DNA from: Dryomyza anilis | Taxonomy: Eukaryota; Arthropoda; Insecta; Diptera; Dryomyzidae | DNA: 64,000 bases | Direction of reading: 5' to 3' | Assembly (NCBI GenBank): GCA_951804985.1 | Contig: OX638132.1 | Coordinates: 8,475,529 to 8,539,528, forward strand | Part shown: one piece after another, positions 11,296-23,419 of the stretch | How positions within the stretch are numbered: the first letter of the stretch is position 1 | Layout: every line of letters starts with the position of its first letter | The notes under the pieces: generated by a model | Told to the model about the DNA's origin: nothing | Database searches by the model: none | Seen by the model: the letters and a program-made list of their open reading frames with translations, nothing else | Program-made: the position numbers and the translations under genes

Positions 11296-11836
11296 TGCAA
11301 AAATATGATGCCAAAAAAAAGATGCAAAATAACGATTTCAATCGATAGGAGCTTTAAAAACAAACAATTAATGTCTCTACACCGCTATTTTTATCAATAA
11401 AAAGTTTTGGCAAACAAAGGAAGAGATTCGCCCTTTTGGCATGACAAGATTTTCAATTTTTCGAATTCGCACGGATATTTCTAGCTACAAAACACCAAAC
11501 CTAAAGTATTTTGTAGCTAGATATATCCAACAAAACCACACATGATTTTGGCACAGTAAACTTGGGGAAAAACTACATTCCAAATTGTCAAATATTGCAA
11601 ATGTCAAAATTAACACTTAAATTTATATAAGAGTCTTGACTGCATTGCCTTTCTAATATTGATCATTATTGTAATTCTTAAAATTTTCGATATACCTTAT
11701 ATTCGTAGAATTCATAAAATCGTGGCATGGACACCAATTGTGTTATTTGAAATGGAATGAATGCTAAGTCCATCAGATTGAAATTATTTCAAAATCAATT
11801 TGGCAATACTAGTTATTATTATTGATAATATCTATA

Positions 11837-12151
11837 ATATAATAATAATAATAATAACTGTAGTGCCAGTTCTATAAGAACTTAGGCCGAGCTCTCTCAC
11901 CATTTTGAGCTGTGCGTGTTATATTTGTACTCAAAGTGGTGGTGGGACCTACAGCTTATTGACGAATCCGAACGGCGGGTGAGAGCTTTTCATAGGCAAT
12001 GTTTACTCTCGTAGGTTTGCGATTTACTGCCGATAGGTAGCGCGGTATAGAAAAATGTTTCTATGAAAAGATGTTGTTAGCCCCAGTCCAGGCTTGAACC
12101 GGGGACCTTTCGGCTCGCAGTCCAACGCACTAACCACTGAGCTACCGCGTC
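11837..12151 (-). mobile_element. tRNA-derived SINE, copy 2
   Basis: Same family and orientation as copy 1, ending with a shorter AAT-type tail (11837-11856). The head has box A and box B intact. The body differs by a handful of changes, including a GGTGGTGGG expansion and a GACGAGAGG/GCCGATAGG difference. No clear target duplication could be found by eye: the left flank is itself AT-rich and the right flank starts ACTGAGCAGC. Confidence 0.85.
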
Positions 12152-12435
12152 ACTGAGCAGCGAGCTCTATGCGATATATACCGCTCTATGCGATATATTT
12201 TTATATCGCATATTAAATTAAATTCGACTTGATCCCTTTTTGCACAAATCCTTCAATTCTCTTCTGAGAAATTCATTTCGAGACAATTTTTCTCCAAGAC
12301 TTTTCATGATCGCACAAATTTTTTCCAAGATAACTCTTTTGCAACATTATCATCAGACAGTTTCTATATTATTAAAATTTATTTTTGCTGGACATAACTT
12401 AATTTCGTATACAACATTTTTATTTATATAGAAAA

Positions 12436-12640
12436 TATATATCGTCGCTGTAGAACGAAATGTCACCAACCACATTTTTATGCAAAACTTAAATTTCTGG
12501 TTTGTTGATTAATATTATAAATTTTAAATTGAAGAACACAAAAACACTGCATTAAATATGTAGAATTTTATATCGAAAATTTTTAATTATAAAAATTATT
12601 ATTACAAAAATTATCGTCAAATGGTTCGTAGTTACTTCTT
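12436..12640 (+). mobile_element. MITE-5, left-end fragment
   Basis: Begins TATATCGTCGCTGTAGAACG followed by TGTCACCAA, closely like the terminal repeat of the intact copy at 31703-31973. The right terminal repeat is absent. The boundary on the right is approximate. Confidence 0.6.
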
Positions 12641-13690
12641 TTCTTATTTTGAAGTATTCAATTTTAAAATCAACTCTGAGAATTTGTGACATTTAGGCGG
12701 TAGTCTAAATTTTAATTGATTTTATTTGTTAGTTTCTGTTTAAGAGGATTTAAATGTTACGCAAATTGTCGTACATTCATTTTTGTATTATGTCGACGGA
12801 TTATATTGGAAATTGAAAAACTTTGATAAGTATTTATACATTTAAATTGATACTAAAATAAATAAAAAAAAACCTTTTGAAATGCAATGAAGCGCATGAC
12901 ATGCTGCTTTAAATGTTTTAAGTTTGAACGAAAATGCAAAAATGTCTATTATTTTGGTCAAATTTTAATACGACTATAAGTTGAAAATACGAAATTTATT
13001 TCTTGCAAAATGAAAGAAAACTTTAAATGAAATGGACCAAACTTGGCTGCAAAATTTGTTCGAAATAAATTATAGAAGTTCGAGGATTTCGTTCGTTTGT
13101 GCGTTACATTCGAGTGCGCATTTACGAACATACGTCAAACTCCTGCCGGAAGACTGCAGATGCACATAAACAGATTTATAACAGAACAACAACTAACTAA
13201 ACAAAACTGAGCAGAACGAAATAAAACAAAATAAAAAAAAATAATAAAAAAAAAAACAAAAATAAGCTGAAACAAAAAGCTATGAAAGAACTTTGCTAAA
13301 ATCAATCTGTCTTTTCCATTTTCCACAACAGAAATTCTCCGAAGGAATTGTTTTAAAAAATCATGTTATTTTGTTTTAATGCCAAGAAATATCGATACAT
13401 AATTTGAAAACATAAATCCTGCCATGACTTCCTTTTCATGCCATCAATAAATGTAGAGGCGGCTGACAGTGGTGGCCAACTTTCGATATGTTCTACGATT
13501 TAAAAGGGTATAAAAGTCATTGAAATTTAAATGTTGAACTTCAAGATCAAATTGAATACGTACAGTCGTGTTTAAATAGTCTGTTTCATAATCGAATAAT
13601 TTAAAAATCATCCCGATTTAACTGGTTTATACGTGATTTACAATTCAACTCGGTTTTTGGTTTGAATTCGACTGAACAACTTTTATTTTA
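12641..13690. other. Intergenic, AT-rich
   Basis: No gene, RNA or clear repeat recognised. Short open frames on the minus strand near 13135-13326 are low-complexity hydrophobic translations of A-rich DNA. Confidence 0.4.
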
Positions 13691-14600
13691 CATAGATGGA
13701 ATAGTAGGGTTACGGACAAATCTGCTACATTCATTCCCAAAACCATTTTTTCCGATATATGTATTCCCAAAATTCGAGGCAAATTAAGGAGAATTATTGT
13801 CTCTGGGCTATGTTTCAGCGACTATTCACCCAATATATATATTTTTCCCAGACAATTTTCTGCCCACTTCCAAAATACTTCGTGAATCTGCAATTTAAAT
13901 TCCACAAAATTTTACAACCTCCACAGACAAAATTCTGGCATTTTTAGGAATATATCGGGCATATTTCCGGATAACACACAGATTAAAAGAATATTTTGGG
14001 AATTAGATAGCAGCACCAGACTTTTTTTGGCTGGATTAGGGCAGTTTAGAAACATTTATCAAACAAAGATTGAGTTTTTATTACAAGCTGAATGTTTTCT
14101 AAACCTTCCCAAAATATGCTGAGATTCTGTGTTTAAAATTCCATAAAATTCGATATCCTTTGATGCTACAAATTTTGTTTCGGGACCCCAGACAAAATTT
14201 TTGGCAGGGTCGAGGCAGTACAGAAACATTTTCTCGACATATTTCAAACTGTCAAAAGCGGAGTTTCTATCACAAGCTGTCTGTTTTCTGGCCATAGATA
14301 AAATATGGCATGAATCAGCCTTTAAAATGCCTGTAAATTTTATAACTTCATATATATTTCACAAAATATTCCATTTAGCTGTGCGTTGCCGGAAATATAC
14401 CCGAAATATTACTGAAAAATGACAGAAGTTTTGTCTCGGGGAGATTTTCAAATTTTCTGTAATTTGAATGGCAAATTCACGGCATATTTTGCGAACGAGC
14501 AGAAAAGAAACAGCTTGTGATACAAACACTGTCTTTGTCTATTTGATATATGAAGACTCCAGTGGAAGAAACGGGTAAGTAACAAGAAAATAAATTTTGA
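13691..14600. repeat. Tandem and inverted ~185-bp units
   Basis: At least two to three diverged direct units can be aligned. Markers are CAGAC(A/T)TTTTTTGGC at about 14017 and 14189, and ACAAGCTG.TGTTTTCT at about 14083 and 14271. A further unit at about 14400-14540 is inverted (AAACAGCTTGTGATACAAAC). The right edge GAAGACTCCAGTGGAAGAAA, then CGGGTAAGTA, reappears inverted at about 62815-62850. It looks like part of a repeat family of unknown class. Confidence 0.55.
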
Positions 14601-15287
14601 GAAAAGTGGAAAAATTGTTTGTCGAAAAATTATCGGATGGCGGAATTGTAATTTGACTTTTTTAAATTAATGAAGATTAATTTTAAAAAATTAAAACGAA
14701 ATTAGAAAATTCAAAATAATTTGAACAGTCCGTCAATGCCGGAATTAAAATTAGAATTTTTGATTTTGAATTTTTGATGTTGAATGAATGAAAATTAATT
14801 ATAAATTATGAATATGAAATTATAAAATTTAAAAAAAAATATATACAATTTACGTTTTTTCCACCACTGTATGGGAAAAAAGCGCTGCATTAAAGTTTTG
14901 GTTTGCAATTTGATTTTTGTGTGGTGTTTTTTTTTAGCTATGTCCTTTGCAGCTCTTTTTCTTGCAGCTAAAACGAAGAAACAATTTCTTTATTTGTTGT
15001 TTTTTTTCTTCTATTCATTCTCCTTCGATCATAAATAAATTGTACATTTCCTGTTTCCGCTGTAGCTGCAGCCATGTTCAAATGCAATTCAATTCATTCG
15101 GAAATTTCATCCGCAGAAACTTAAACCGTATCGAATGGGCCCGATAAATAAAAACAATTCGAAACGGACATCTGTATCTGCATAAAAATAAGAACTCTTT
15201 TAAGTGACTTTGATATAGCAGCAAAATGAAGATTTGAGGTCACAAATTTTATAAATTTCGTATATTATGTAGCTGAAGTTAAGTGTA
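14601..15287. other. Intergenic, AT-rich
   Basis: No gene recognised. A slightly GC-richer patch lies at 15040-15180 without a long open frame of known family. Confidence 0.4.
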
Positions 15288-16080
15288 TACACTCAGAAAA
15301 AGAAATGCTATCAAAAATTGGTCAATAGGATCACAGAAAAAAATTCATCAATATGACGAATTTATTTATAAATATTATGAATTTTTTCACCAACTACCAG
15401 ATTTATCACATTGATACCACCGTTCATTAAATGACATTTAATATTTATTATATATATGAACTATCGAACATCATAGTGAAGAACGAATGAATTTGAATCG
15501 TCATATTGATGAATTTGTTCATAATATTTATGAACATAATATTTTATTACGAATTTTTCAAAAAAACATTTTTTTTTAGAAAATAATTTAAAAAAAAATG
15601 ATGTAAAAATATTATTTAAAAATAACAGAAAAAAAATTAAAAAAAAAATATATGAAACATTTTTTTTTTCGAAAATAAAATTTTTTCGAAAAAAATAATT
15701 TTTTGTAAAAAAAAAATTAAAATCAACTAAAAATTTTTTGTTGGAAAAAAAATGTTTACGAAAAAAAAATCATTTGGAAAAAAAAAAATTTCATAAAAAA
15801 ATTGTTTGGAAAAAAAATTCAAATAATTTTTTGTTTTGAAAAAAAAATGTTTTCAAAAAAATGTTTGATGGACTTTAACAATTACAGTTTAACGAAAGGA
15901 GATCGAAAGAAAAGCCGTTTATTTGGTTTAGTCAGAAATTTAGTTGAATTCGCACACCCTTAATAGTATTTTCTAGTATTTATATATAATGGTTTTTAAC
16001 TATTAAAATAATAGTTAACCAATTGATTATTTTAAATAACAAAAACCTATGGATTCTATTGTATTTTTCTTAATCTGAAT
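15288..16080 (+). mobile_element. MITE-2 copy split by MITE-1
   Basis: The left end TA-CACTCAGAAAAAG and GGTCAATAGGAT match MITE-2. A MITE-1 copy follows at once from 15336. MITE-2-like sequence returns at about 15960 (AATAGTATTTTCTAGTATTTA) and runs to about 16080. The right terminus is degraded. Confidence 0.6.
15336..15880 (+). mobile_element. MITE-1 copy C, 3' part lost
   Basis: Starts CACAGAAAAAAATTCATCAA and shows the GAATTTTTTCACCAACTACC block and the CATATTGATGAATTTGTTCA block of the family. The homologous 3' half (the TTACCAAGCG region) is missing. The segment runs out into A/T-only sequence. The right edge is approximate. Confidence 0.65.
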
Positions 16081-16202
16081 AAAGACATCTCCGATATCAA
16101 ATCTTTATCTTTACTTTGAATAATTACTTACCAAAGTTAATTTTAAACATAATTTTGAAATGGTTTCAGTTTAGTAATTAAAAATATTTTAAATTAATAA
16201 GT

Positions 16203-16208
16203 TTTATT
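16203..16208 (-). promoter_or_regulatory. Polyadenylation signal AATAAA of the DUF229 gene
   Basis: Minus-strand AATAAA about 45 bases after the stop codon at 16253-16255. It is the first such hexamer downstream and is in the expected range for a short 3' UTR. Confidence 0.5.
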
Positions 16209-16252
16209 TGTATTTTGTTCTCAGAACATTAATAGTATAAAACGATAAATAA

Positions 16253-19200
16253 TTAATCAATAAAAAAGTGGTCTGTTACAGCCGAGCTGCTTTCGCAAAT
16301 GCAGTATTTCTTGGCCTCCTTGTCGGTGATGCACTCTGACTGATTCTGATATGTAGTCAGTCGACTTATATCAGTTTCGACATTCAAATACACCACATTT
16401 GTAGTGGCATTATAAAGTGTAGTAACTTCGAACTCTGCTTCCTTCGGAACCACAGTATATTTAATTCGATAGACTCCGTCATGTTGCTTCTTCTCTTTTG
16501 TCTTATTAAACATATATTGCTCGATCTTCTTCTCAGCCCAATCCACCGATTTCAACGTTAAATTACTACATAACTTATCCAGTTTTTTCATCTTCAAATA
16601 ATTATTCATCTTGACGATAATGAGACCTGCTATCTTCTGTACGATTTTATTCTTTCTGTCGAGTGTCTCATGTGGTTGGCAGGTACACCAATGCGCTGTG
16701 ATGCCGGCATCGTCACAGGTTCGATTTTCTGGTACCGCACGTAATAATGTTTGACACATGGCACAGCCCTGCGCCTGCTTCGATGTTGTTGCCACGTCAT
16801 CTAGTTCGAGTAAATGTTTTAGCGTCATGTGCAGATCGTATGGTGAAGTAAGACGATGCCGATTCAGCTCGAGAGCCTGCACAAAATCTGGATACTTTTG
16901 GCGTAACGTCAAAGGCAGCCAAATAAATAACATTGGCAAACGTGACTCCAGAAATCCCTCGGGTTGTCGTACTAAAGGACCCCATCTGGTACCATGATCA
17001 CTAAAGAAGATGATGATCGTTGTATCTAGTATGCCATTGCGTTGCAATTCTCTCAGATATGTCTGCATTTTGAGGTCCATGGTCGAGGCGGTCGCAAACG
17101 AATCGTGACTGTACGAATTCATCCAGAAAAGTCCAAATATCGGTTCGTCTTTGTAGCGTTTGGCAAATTGCAATGCATATTCGTAGATATATTCGCTGGC
17201 TTGTCGACGTCCAATGCAAAAATCCATTGATTTGTGCTTTTTTATGTTTAATGCTTTCGATATGCCCAGCAGAAATGGTCGCATATAGTAGTCGGTGGGT
17301 GGTTTTTCAAAACCACGCAGCAGATAGTTGAATGTGCTAATGTGTACCTCATCCTCAGCATATGCTGTACGATAGCCGTAATTTTTGTACAGTTGCCAAA
17401 TGAACTCGCACTTGTCCAGGCCTCCCACAACAGTGGGTTTACACTTTTGCTGGGTGGCCGTAGTATTAAGACCGGCGAGTACAGCCATCAGATTCGGAAA
17501 GGTGTTGTCACCCATCTGTGCACAAGTGAAAATATTACTAAACATCGTGAGTCATTAAAGATTAGAAGTAATTAAGTGATTTAATTTAGAGGAATGCCAC
17601 TTATGAGAGATGGTTAAGAGGGAAGAATATTTGATACTATGCAATAGACCTTTTTTTTACAAATTAACCTATTTGTGCAATGCACAGTGGTGATCGTAAG
17701 AAAGTATTATAGTTTTAAGAGAGGAGGAAAGATGGAGTAGTGTCGGTGGATGTTTGCTTTAAATTTCCCAATATTAAAAATGTCGGGAAAAACAGGTGCA
17801 GGTAGACTGAATAACGAATTATCTCTGTAATGCGTGGTTCTGTTGAGAAATTTAAAAATGAATAGCGTTCAACAAGAACACTTCTGAATGAAAACATTTT
17901 ACAAGTTTTATTTCTTATGACTGCAAAAAATGCTATATTAATCAGCATTTCTAACTTTAAATATGGATTGAAGCCTTCCAATACGTCATTCGTTTCGATA
18001 TCATTACGAAATCAATGCGAGTTGATGAAGAAATCACACGATTTATCAATGATTTATCACGCACTCACCTACCAATGGTTATAAATACTCCTTTTTTTTG
18101 GAGATTCAATATTTTATTTTTGCACAATAATTATAGATTAATAAAACATAAATTAAAATAATATAAACCGAAACATAATAAACAAAAAATGACAGAATTA
18201 AGAGTCAATGTGAAATTATTTACAAAGACATATTAGAAAATCTAAAATGATTTCCATGGCTAGTGCAAGTACTGCGTTTTTGGGGAAACAACTAAAAACT
18301 TGCATGGCTGTCGACATTAGTGTGGTGACTTTTAGTATGATCAGTTTTAGTGTGGTGAGTTTAAGTATGGTGAGTTTTAGTGTGGTGAGTTTTAGTGTGG
18401 TGAGTTTTAGTGTGGTGAGTTTTAGTGTGGTGGTTAGTGCAAGTAATGAGTTTTGGGGAAACAACTAAAAACGTGCATGGCAATCGACATTAGTGTGATG
18501 ACTTTAAGTATGATGAGTTTTAGTGTGGTGAGTTTTAGTGAGGTTAGTTTTAGTCAGGTGAGTTTTAGTGTGGTGAGTTTTAGTGTGGTGAGTTTTAGTG
18601 TGGTGAGTTTTAGTGTGGTGAGTTTTAGTGCAGTGAGTTTTAATGTGGTGAGTTTTAGTGTGGTGAGTTTTATTGTGGTGAGTTTTAGTGTGGTGAGTTT
18701 CAGAATGGTGGTTTTCGGTGTGATGAGTTTAATGTCTATACTCTGCCTATACTCTGCCTATACTCTGCCCAGATCCAACGCTCGTGTCTCAGCAGAATTG
18801 TTTCGGAGAAGAATAGTGTTATGAGACAAATTGTAAAAATTGTTTTTGAAAATAATTGTAAAGAAATCGGTATGGTTAAAAAGAGATTCACTTTGGGTAC
18901 TACTATCCCGTACATTCTGGTGTACAAAAGGTCTTTATATTGATCATGACAGACAATCTTAACCCAAAAGACCTCAAGAACTCAGCAAATGTAAGTTTTG
19001 AATTTTATTCTCCTAGCTTGAAATCGTGATAACAATAGACAGACGGTCATATAGACGGGGAAATTATTCCACGTAAATTCTTTCTCTAACAAATTCTTCT
19101 TTGAGATAATTCTTTCAAGACAATTATCTCGCAAGAGAATTCTACACCGAGACATTTCATTTTTGCCCGACATAAGAGAGAAATGTAAATAATTGGGACG

Positions 19201-20139
19201 TGAAAGATTTATATCAAAAAATAACAATCTCGAGAGATAATAAATAATCTAACGTACCTTATTGTACCCGAGCATTTCGTACCAATTATTCTGAGTGACA
19301 TATTTGAAAGTTTTTGGCATTGTGCGTCGAAAATTGATACTCGAAATGTTATCGATGCCCAACATGAGCACACTTGGTTTTCGTTTCTCTGCACTTTGTG
19401 CCGTTTTATTTTCCTTGAGCTGCACAAAAGAGAATGCATCTTCTTGCAGCAACTTGTTGTTCATTCCTGTTTTGCATTTCACAATAATGCCATCTATATG
19501 CTTGGGCACTGAAAAGTTCTGATGAAAATTGGTGCAACTCAATAATCTTAGGGGAAAAAAACATTTATTAAAAATGCAAAATATGCCAAATTCCATACAA
19601 ACTCACTTCACTTTACGATCGACATTGCGACCACTGCCGTGTCGCACAATTTGTTGGTAGCAACAGCTAATATCGGCATCAGTGCTCATGTTCGTGAGCT
19701 TAAGCTGCACTTGCTCATTTATGTGCAACCGATATTGCTTCGAATCTGTATCGTACACGGACTCAATGAGTGCTTCGTCCTCTGCACATTGTGCCGGTTG
19801 CAGTGGCCGATAGATCTGGAGCACTGGTTTTGTATAGGGATCAACATATGGTATATAGCACTGAGCAGTGCGCACAAGATAATCATAATGCTTTGGCGTC
19901 TTCGCGTAATCGGCTTCGTTGGTGTTGTTCACTTCTGGCAGATCGATCCATTGTATTTGGGGCTGATGAATACTTTGTAAACTCATTTTATAGTTGATCA
20001 CGAAAAGTGTAAATAAGCACAGCATTATTTTAAAACCCACGTCAGCAGATATTCTATTCAAAAAATAGTCTGAAATATTTTCGTCCGCAAGTAACTTTTG
20101 GTTTTGTGCATTTTTTTTTACTTCCATAACGTTGGACAT
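16253..20139 (-). CDS. DUF229 family (sulfatase-like) membrane-anchored protein, 3 exons
   Basis: Exons: 20139-19607, 19546-19258 and 17515-16253, with introns of 60 bp and 1742 bp. Donors are GTGAGT and GTACGT, acceptors CCTAAG and GCACAG. The joined frame is open for 694 residues. The start at 20139 has the fly-type context CTCAAAATG. The open frame upstream of it (to 20199) has no ATG. Residues 34-50 form one hydrophobic segment, so the protein is probably a type II or signal-anchored membrane protein. The DUF229 domain fills the rest. Landmarks of the alkaline phosphatase/sulfatase fold are VLMLGIDNIS (Asp about 243), GDNTFPNLMAVLAG (Thr about 279 in the nucleophile position), SYSHDSFA (His about 411) and IFFSDHG (Asp/His about 447-448). 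The metal-site residues therefore look intact. The substrate of this family is unknown and none is inferred here. No neighbouring gene is seen, and intron 2 carries a minisatellite. The minus strand is confirmed by both splice consensus and homology. Confidence 0.93.
18310..18760. repeat. 15-bp minisatellite (AGTTTTAGTGTGGTG) in DUF229 intron 2
   Basis: About 25 units of a 15-bp repeat in two blocks (to about 18430 and from about 18490), separated by a partial duplicate of the leading sequence AACTAAAAAC(T/G)TGCATGGC. Variants such as GATG, GAAG and CAGG are scattered through it. It gives stop-free frames (SFSVV repeats) on the plus strand that are not genes. The same 15-mer occurs at 29340-29630 and, inverted, at 36440-36560. 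Confidence 0.9.
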
Positions 20140-20870
20140 TTTGAGGTATTTAATGAAATTATAACAAGAAAAATCAGAGATTGAGTTTGTTTTATTCACA
20201 GTTGAAAATTCATATTTTTTTTGACAATATTTTCAACGGTAAATATAGTGTTTTTATGTAAAAATCAATGTAGTCGACTTTTTTTACTATTTTGGAAGAT
20301 TTGTCAGTTTATCAAGTGGTTAGGCTTTATTTTCATTACTTTTTTAAAGGATGCAATGGATCGGAGACCTTCGAAGACTCGAAGCTTTCTCGAACTAACT
20401 TCGATAGTAATGTTCGAACTTGTTTTTTAAATTTCTCGTGCCTTCACTTTAAGGAGAAGAGACGATATTTAAAGATTTAGCACATCGAAGTAATCTCTAA
20501 ATTGGATTATTTTTATTTGTTCCGATTTCGAAAAAATGTTCGTACTGAGAACACTCCAACAGAAGGCATCGATATCTATATTCCATGAAGATCCAATGTT
20601 ACGCTCAATATCACAAGGTTTCAGCAGGTATCGTTTTCTACATCTTCTGGCATTGATCTCGTAATGATATCGAAACGAATGCAAAATTGGAAATAATACA
20701 AAAAATATATTTCAACATGCACTTCGTTTTTCTGTCCCTTACGGATTTATCACTATTTAATTAAAATCTTTCGATTTGTGTAATACAGAATACAGAGTGT
20801 AATACAGATTATTTTAATTTTTTACAGATCTTTACTTTAAGGTTTCACCAGTCACGTGACCATTTATTAT
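20140..20870. other. Upstream region of the DUF229 gene
   Basis: AT-rich. A minus-strand CTATATTT lies near 20245, about 105 bases before the ATG, and could act as a TATA element, but this is weak. 20370-20400 holds a small palindromic cluster (TTCGAAGACTCGAAGCTTTC). No other gene was seen. Confidence 0.3.
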
Positions 20871-20875
20871 TATAC

Positions 20876-21705
20876 ACTAGACATCTGCACAAATGTATTT
20901 AAAGTTCCCTATGCAAAATATGCACTACTGCACTCTACAGTATGGAGTGCATTTTGCAATGACAGTAGACAGTATTATAGTGAAGATTCTCCAGCGACTA
21001 CACTTCACTGTAGTAGTTGTTTCGTTGGTGTTAAGTAATGACTAGACATTTTTTCCAAGACATTCAATGTCTTGAAAAACCAAATGACACTAAAAATGCA
21101 ACAAGTCCAGTGAGTGCAGTGAGTATGCGAAACGAGTAACGAGTGAGAAGACGAACATTAAAAACAACAACAAATCTGTCGCTCGGCGTTCGACGGCAGT
21201 AATATTGTTGTTGTTATTGAGGTGCTCATAACAAATACAACATACATTATTAAAAAAAAAATTGCAAAAAAAGGGTACAACAAAAACAACGCATTGGGGA
21301 AAAGCAATATATCCCAAAAAAGAAATTTTTGGAAAAAAAAATAAATATTGTAACAAAAAATGTTTGATGCATTAAAACCTTAATATAAAATATTATAGAT
21401 TTTGTATTTTTTTTATATTTAAATAATTTTAATGAAAACTCATTTTGAGTAAGAATGATAAATAAAATGTATAATGCATTGAGAACGCAGTGTCATAAGC
21501 AGTTCATTTTAGTATTTGAATTTTTATTGCTCACTATAGACATCTTCACTACAACTACGTCTTGTTTGTGTTTTCTTTTGACACTACTTGTGCTTTGTTG
21601 CTATGAGCAAGACATTCATTTGATTTTCAAGCATAGAGTCGGCGAGAGTAAATGTCTTGCAATAAAATGAATATCTTGAAGTGGATATCAAATGCAGTTG
21701 TACAG
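20876..21705 (+). mobile_element. Element H, copy 1
   Basis: A noncoding repeat sharing blocks with 26470-27630 and 62950-63530. These include CACTACTGCACTCTACAGTA, CAGTGAGTGCAGTGAGTA, CAAGACATTCAATGTCTTGA, CACTACAACTACGTCTTG and GAGTCGGCGAGAGTAAATG. The ends (GACATCTGCACAAATG and, inverted, CAATCTGTACAACTGCATTT) are weakly inverted repeats. The interior has dyad motifs but no transposase. The class is unknown. Confidence 0.6.
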
Positions 21706-23084
21706 ATTGCTAATATACACTGCTTTTCCCATATGAATCTGAGTTAACTTCGCCGTTTTTAATAACACTACAACTTACCACAGTACAATTTAACAAGCTT
21801 ATTTTAAATTAAATTTTTTTTGTAGCTCCTTAAATGAACATCTTGTATACATTATGGACATATTAAAAGTCAATTTAAAGTTTTTAACTTTGTCCAAAAG
21901 CAATTGAAACCTTTGAATAATCTGCTAAACAAAATTGTATTTAATAAAGGGCTCACATGAAGGAACCCTCTGCACTGGCGGCACTTATTTTGGCCAATTA
22001 TTCTATGATCTATCACTCAATTAACTGCTGGGCTTAAATGCCCATAGCCGCTACTTGTTAACAGAAACTTTGCGTTACGTTTGATGAGCTCAGGTACACT
22101 TAATAAAAACCAAATTAGCATTTAATTGAACCCCGCAGTGGCTAAAGATATAGAGACTGAGTGCGATACAAAGAGAGAGAGAGAGATATACCGCAAAAAG
22201 GAACGATTTTTACATGAAATTCCATTTAGGCAGCACGTACAACAGTAATAATAAGGTCCGCGGCAACAACAAGGACGCCAACATCTTGTGAAAGGATCAA
22301 AATTAATTTCGTATTTTTCTCGCAACACACAGAATTTCTTGTTCATTCTTCGTTTGATGTCCATTTACCCTGTGGTTGTTATGGTAACCTATGCCCCACT
22401 TGGTTCCCTTCTGGCACCCATTTTGACCAACATCTCTTGTACAACCAAACCCTCGGCAAATTTGACCGCATAAATTACCTTTGTGCCCAGGCAAAGCGAT
22501 TTTCGTTGTTTTCAATTTATTTCCAAATAATTGCCGAACTCCTTTATATTTCGATTGATTTCGCCAACGTTTTCCGGCACTCAGTCGAACTCGTGCGTGA
22601 AATTTATTTTTAATAAACCACAGAACGTGGCTGGCAGCCTACTTATGTGGTTGAAATACTTTGCGAAAAGCATTTTAATTGCCACAAAGAGCTACGCTGC
22701 GTGAGAAGAGTGAACACAAACAATATTTTTACTATAGATATAAATCATTATAATGGCTCATAAGTTGGCTTAATGTAGGTCTTAAGGTTTTCTGCTGTAG
22801 CTCGATTTATAGGCACTTAATAATGCATCGAAATTGGAAATTGATATCTTTAAATAAACATTTCGATATAATTAATAGAAAACACTTAATATGTTTTTTG
22901 TTGGAATAAAGTTTTATTTCAATTCAGAATTTGTTTTCTTTTTGTTTTATTTTTTAAATACAATTCGTCGGTATATTTATATAAAATTTACTTATACAGT
23001 GTGTTTGGATTATCGATAATAATAATTTAGGGGGTATTCTATGATTCAAAAATATGAAAATATAAAATAAAAAAATTTCTACTT
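21706..23084. other. Intergenic, mixed composition
   Basis: No gene recognised. A GA microsatellite lies at 22180-22190. 22130-22640 is GC-richer and less repetitive than its surroundings, which may mean single-copy regulatory or untranslated sequence, but no family, splice pattern or long frame supports a gene. Confidence 0.35.
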
Positions 23085-23315
23085 TTGCATAATATAAATA
23101 ATAGTTTTTTTACTATTAAAAATAGTCAATAGGATAAATTATTATTTTAATCGGAAAATACCATTAAATACTAGAAAATACCATTAAATACTAGAAAATA
23201 CCATGACATTGCCATTGAGTTTATATGAAAGATTTATTTTTTGTATACTATTAAAGCAATAATTGTCCTATTGACTAATTTTAATGGGATTTGACGGTTT
23301 TTTTTCTGGGTGTGT
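23085..23315 (-). mobile_element. MITE-2, short copy, inverse orientation
   Basis: The right end GGTTTTTTTTCTGGGTGT and the internal CCTATTGACTAATTTTAATG block match the 7022 copy in reverse. An ATACTAGAAAATACCATTAA unit is directly duplicated at about 23160-23200. The left terminus is worn and its position is approximate. Confidence 0.7.
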
Positions 23316-23419
23316 ATCTTAACAGCGTGTTTAAGAGACGCGTATTACTGGCATAACCTTGTCCAGCAAATTTGCTATAAAGTATAATCCGTTCATAAAT
23401 GAATATCAGTTTTTGACCC

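Larger units (their letters stand above)
9393..11617 (+). mobile_element. MITE-3 copy 1, interrupted twice
   Basis: The left end is GTCACTGGCATGCCAAAGAG. The body matches the uninterrupted copy at 49018-49727 block by block: TTTTTAAAAATGTTGGGAAA, then TTTGGACAA, then CGCCCTTTTGGCATGACAAG, then ATTTTGGCACAG. It is split by MITE-4 (9423-10410) and by foldback element FB-2 (10731-11295). The last 20 or so bases of the right end, present in the other copy, are missing here. Noncoding. Confidence 0.75.

Noticed and set aside
18247..18824. Plus-strand SFSVV-repeat frames (also at 29361-29861)
   Set aside because: Translations of the 15-bp minisatellite. At 18.3 kb they are antisense within an intron of the DUF229 gene.
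20140..20199. Longer N-terminus of the DUF229 protein starting at 20199
   Set aside because: The first codon there is GTG, not ATG. The first in-frame ATG is at 20139 and has a CTCAAAATG context.
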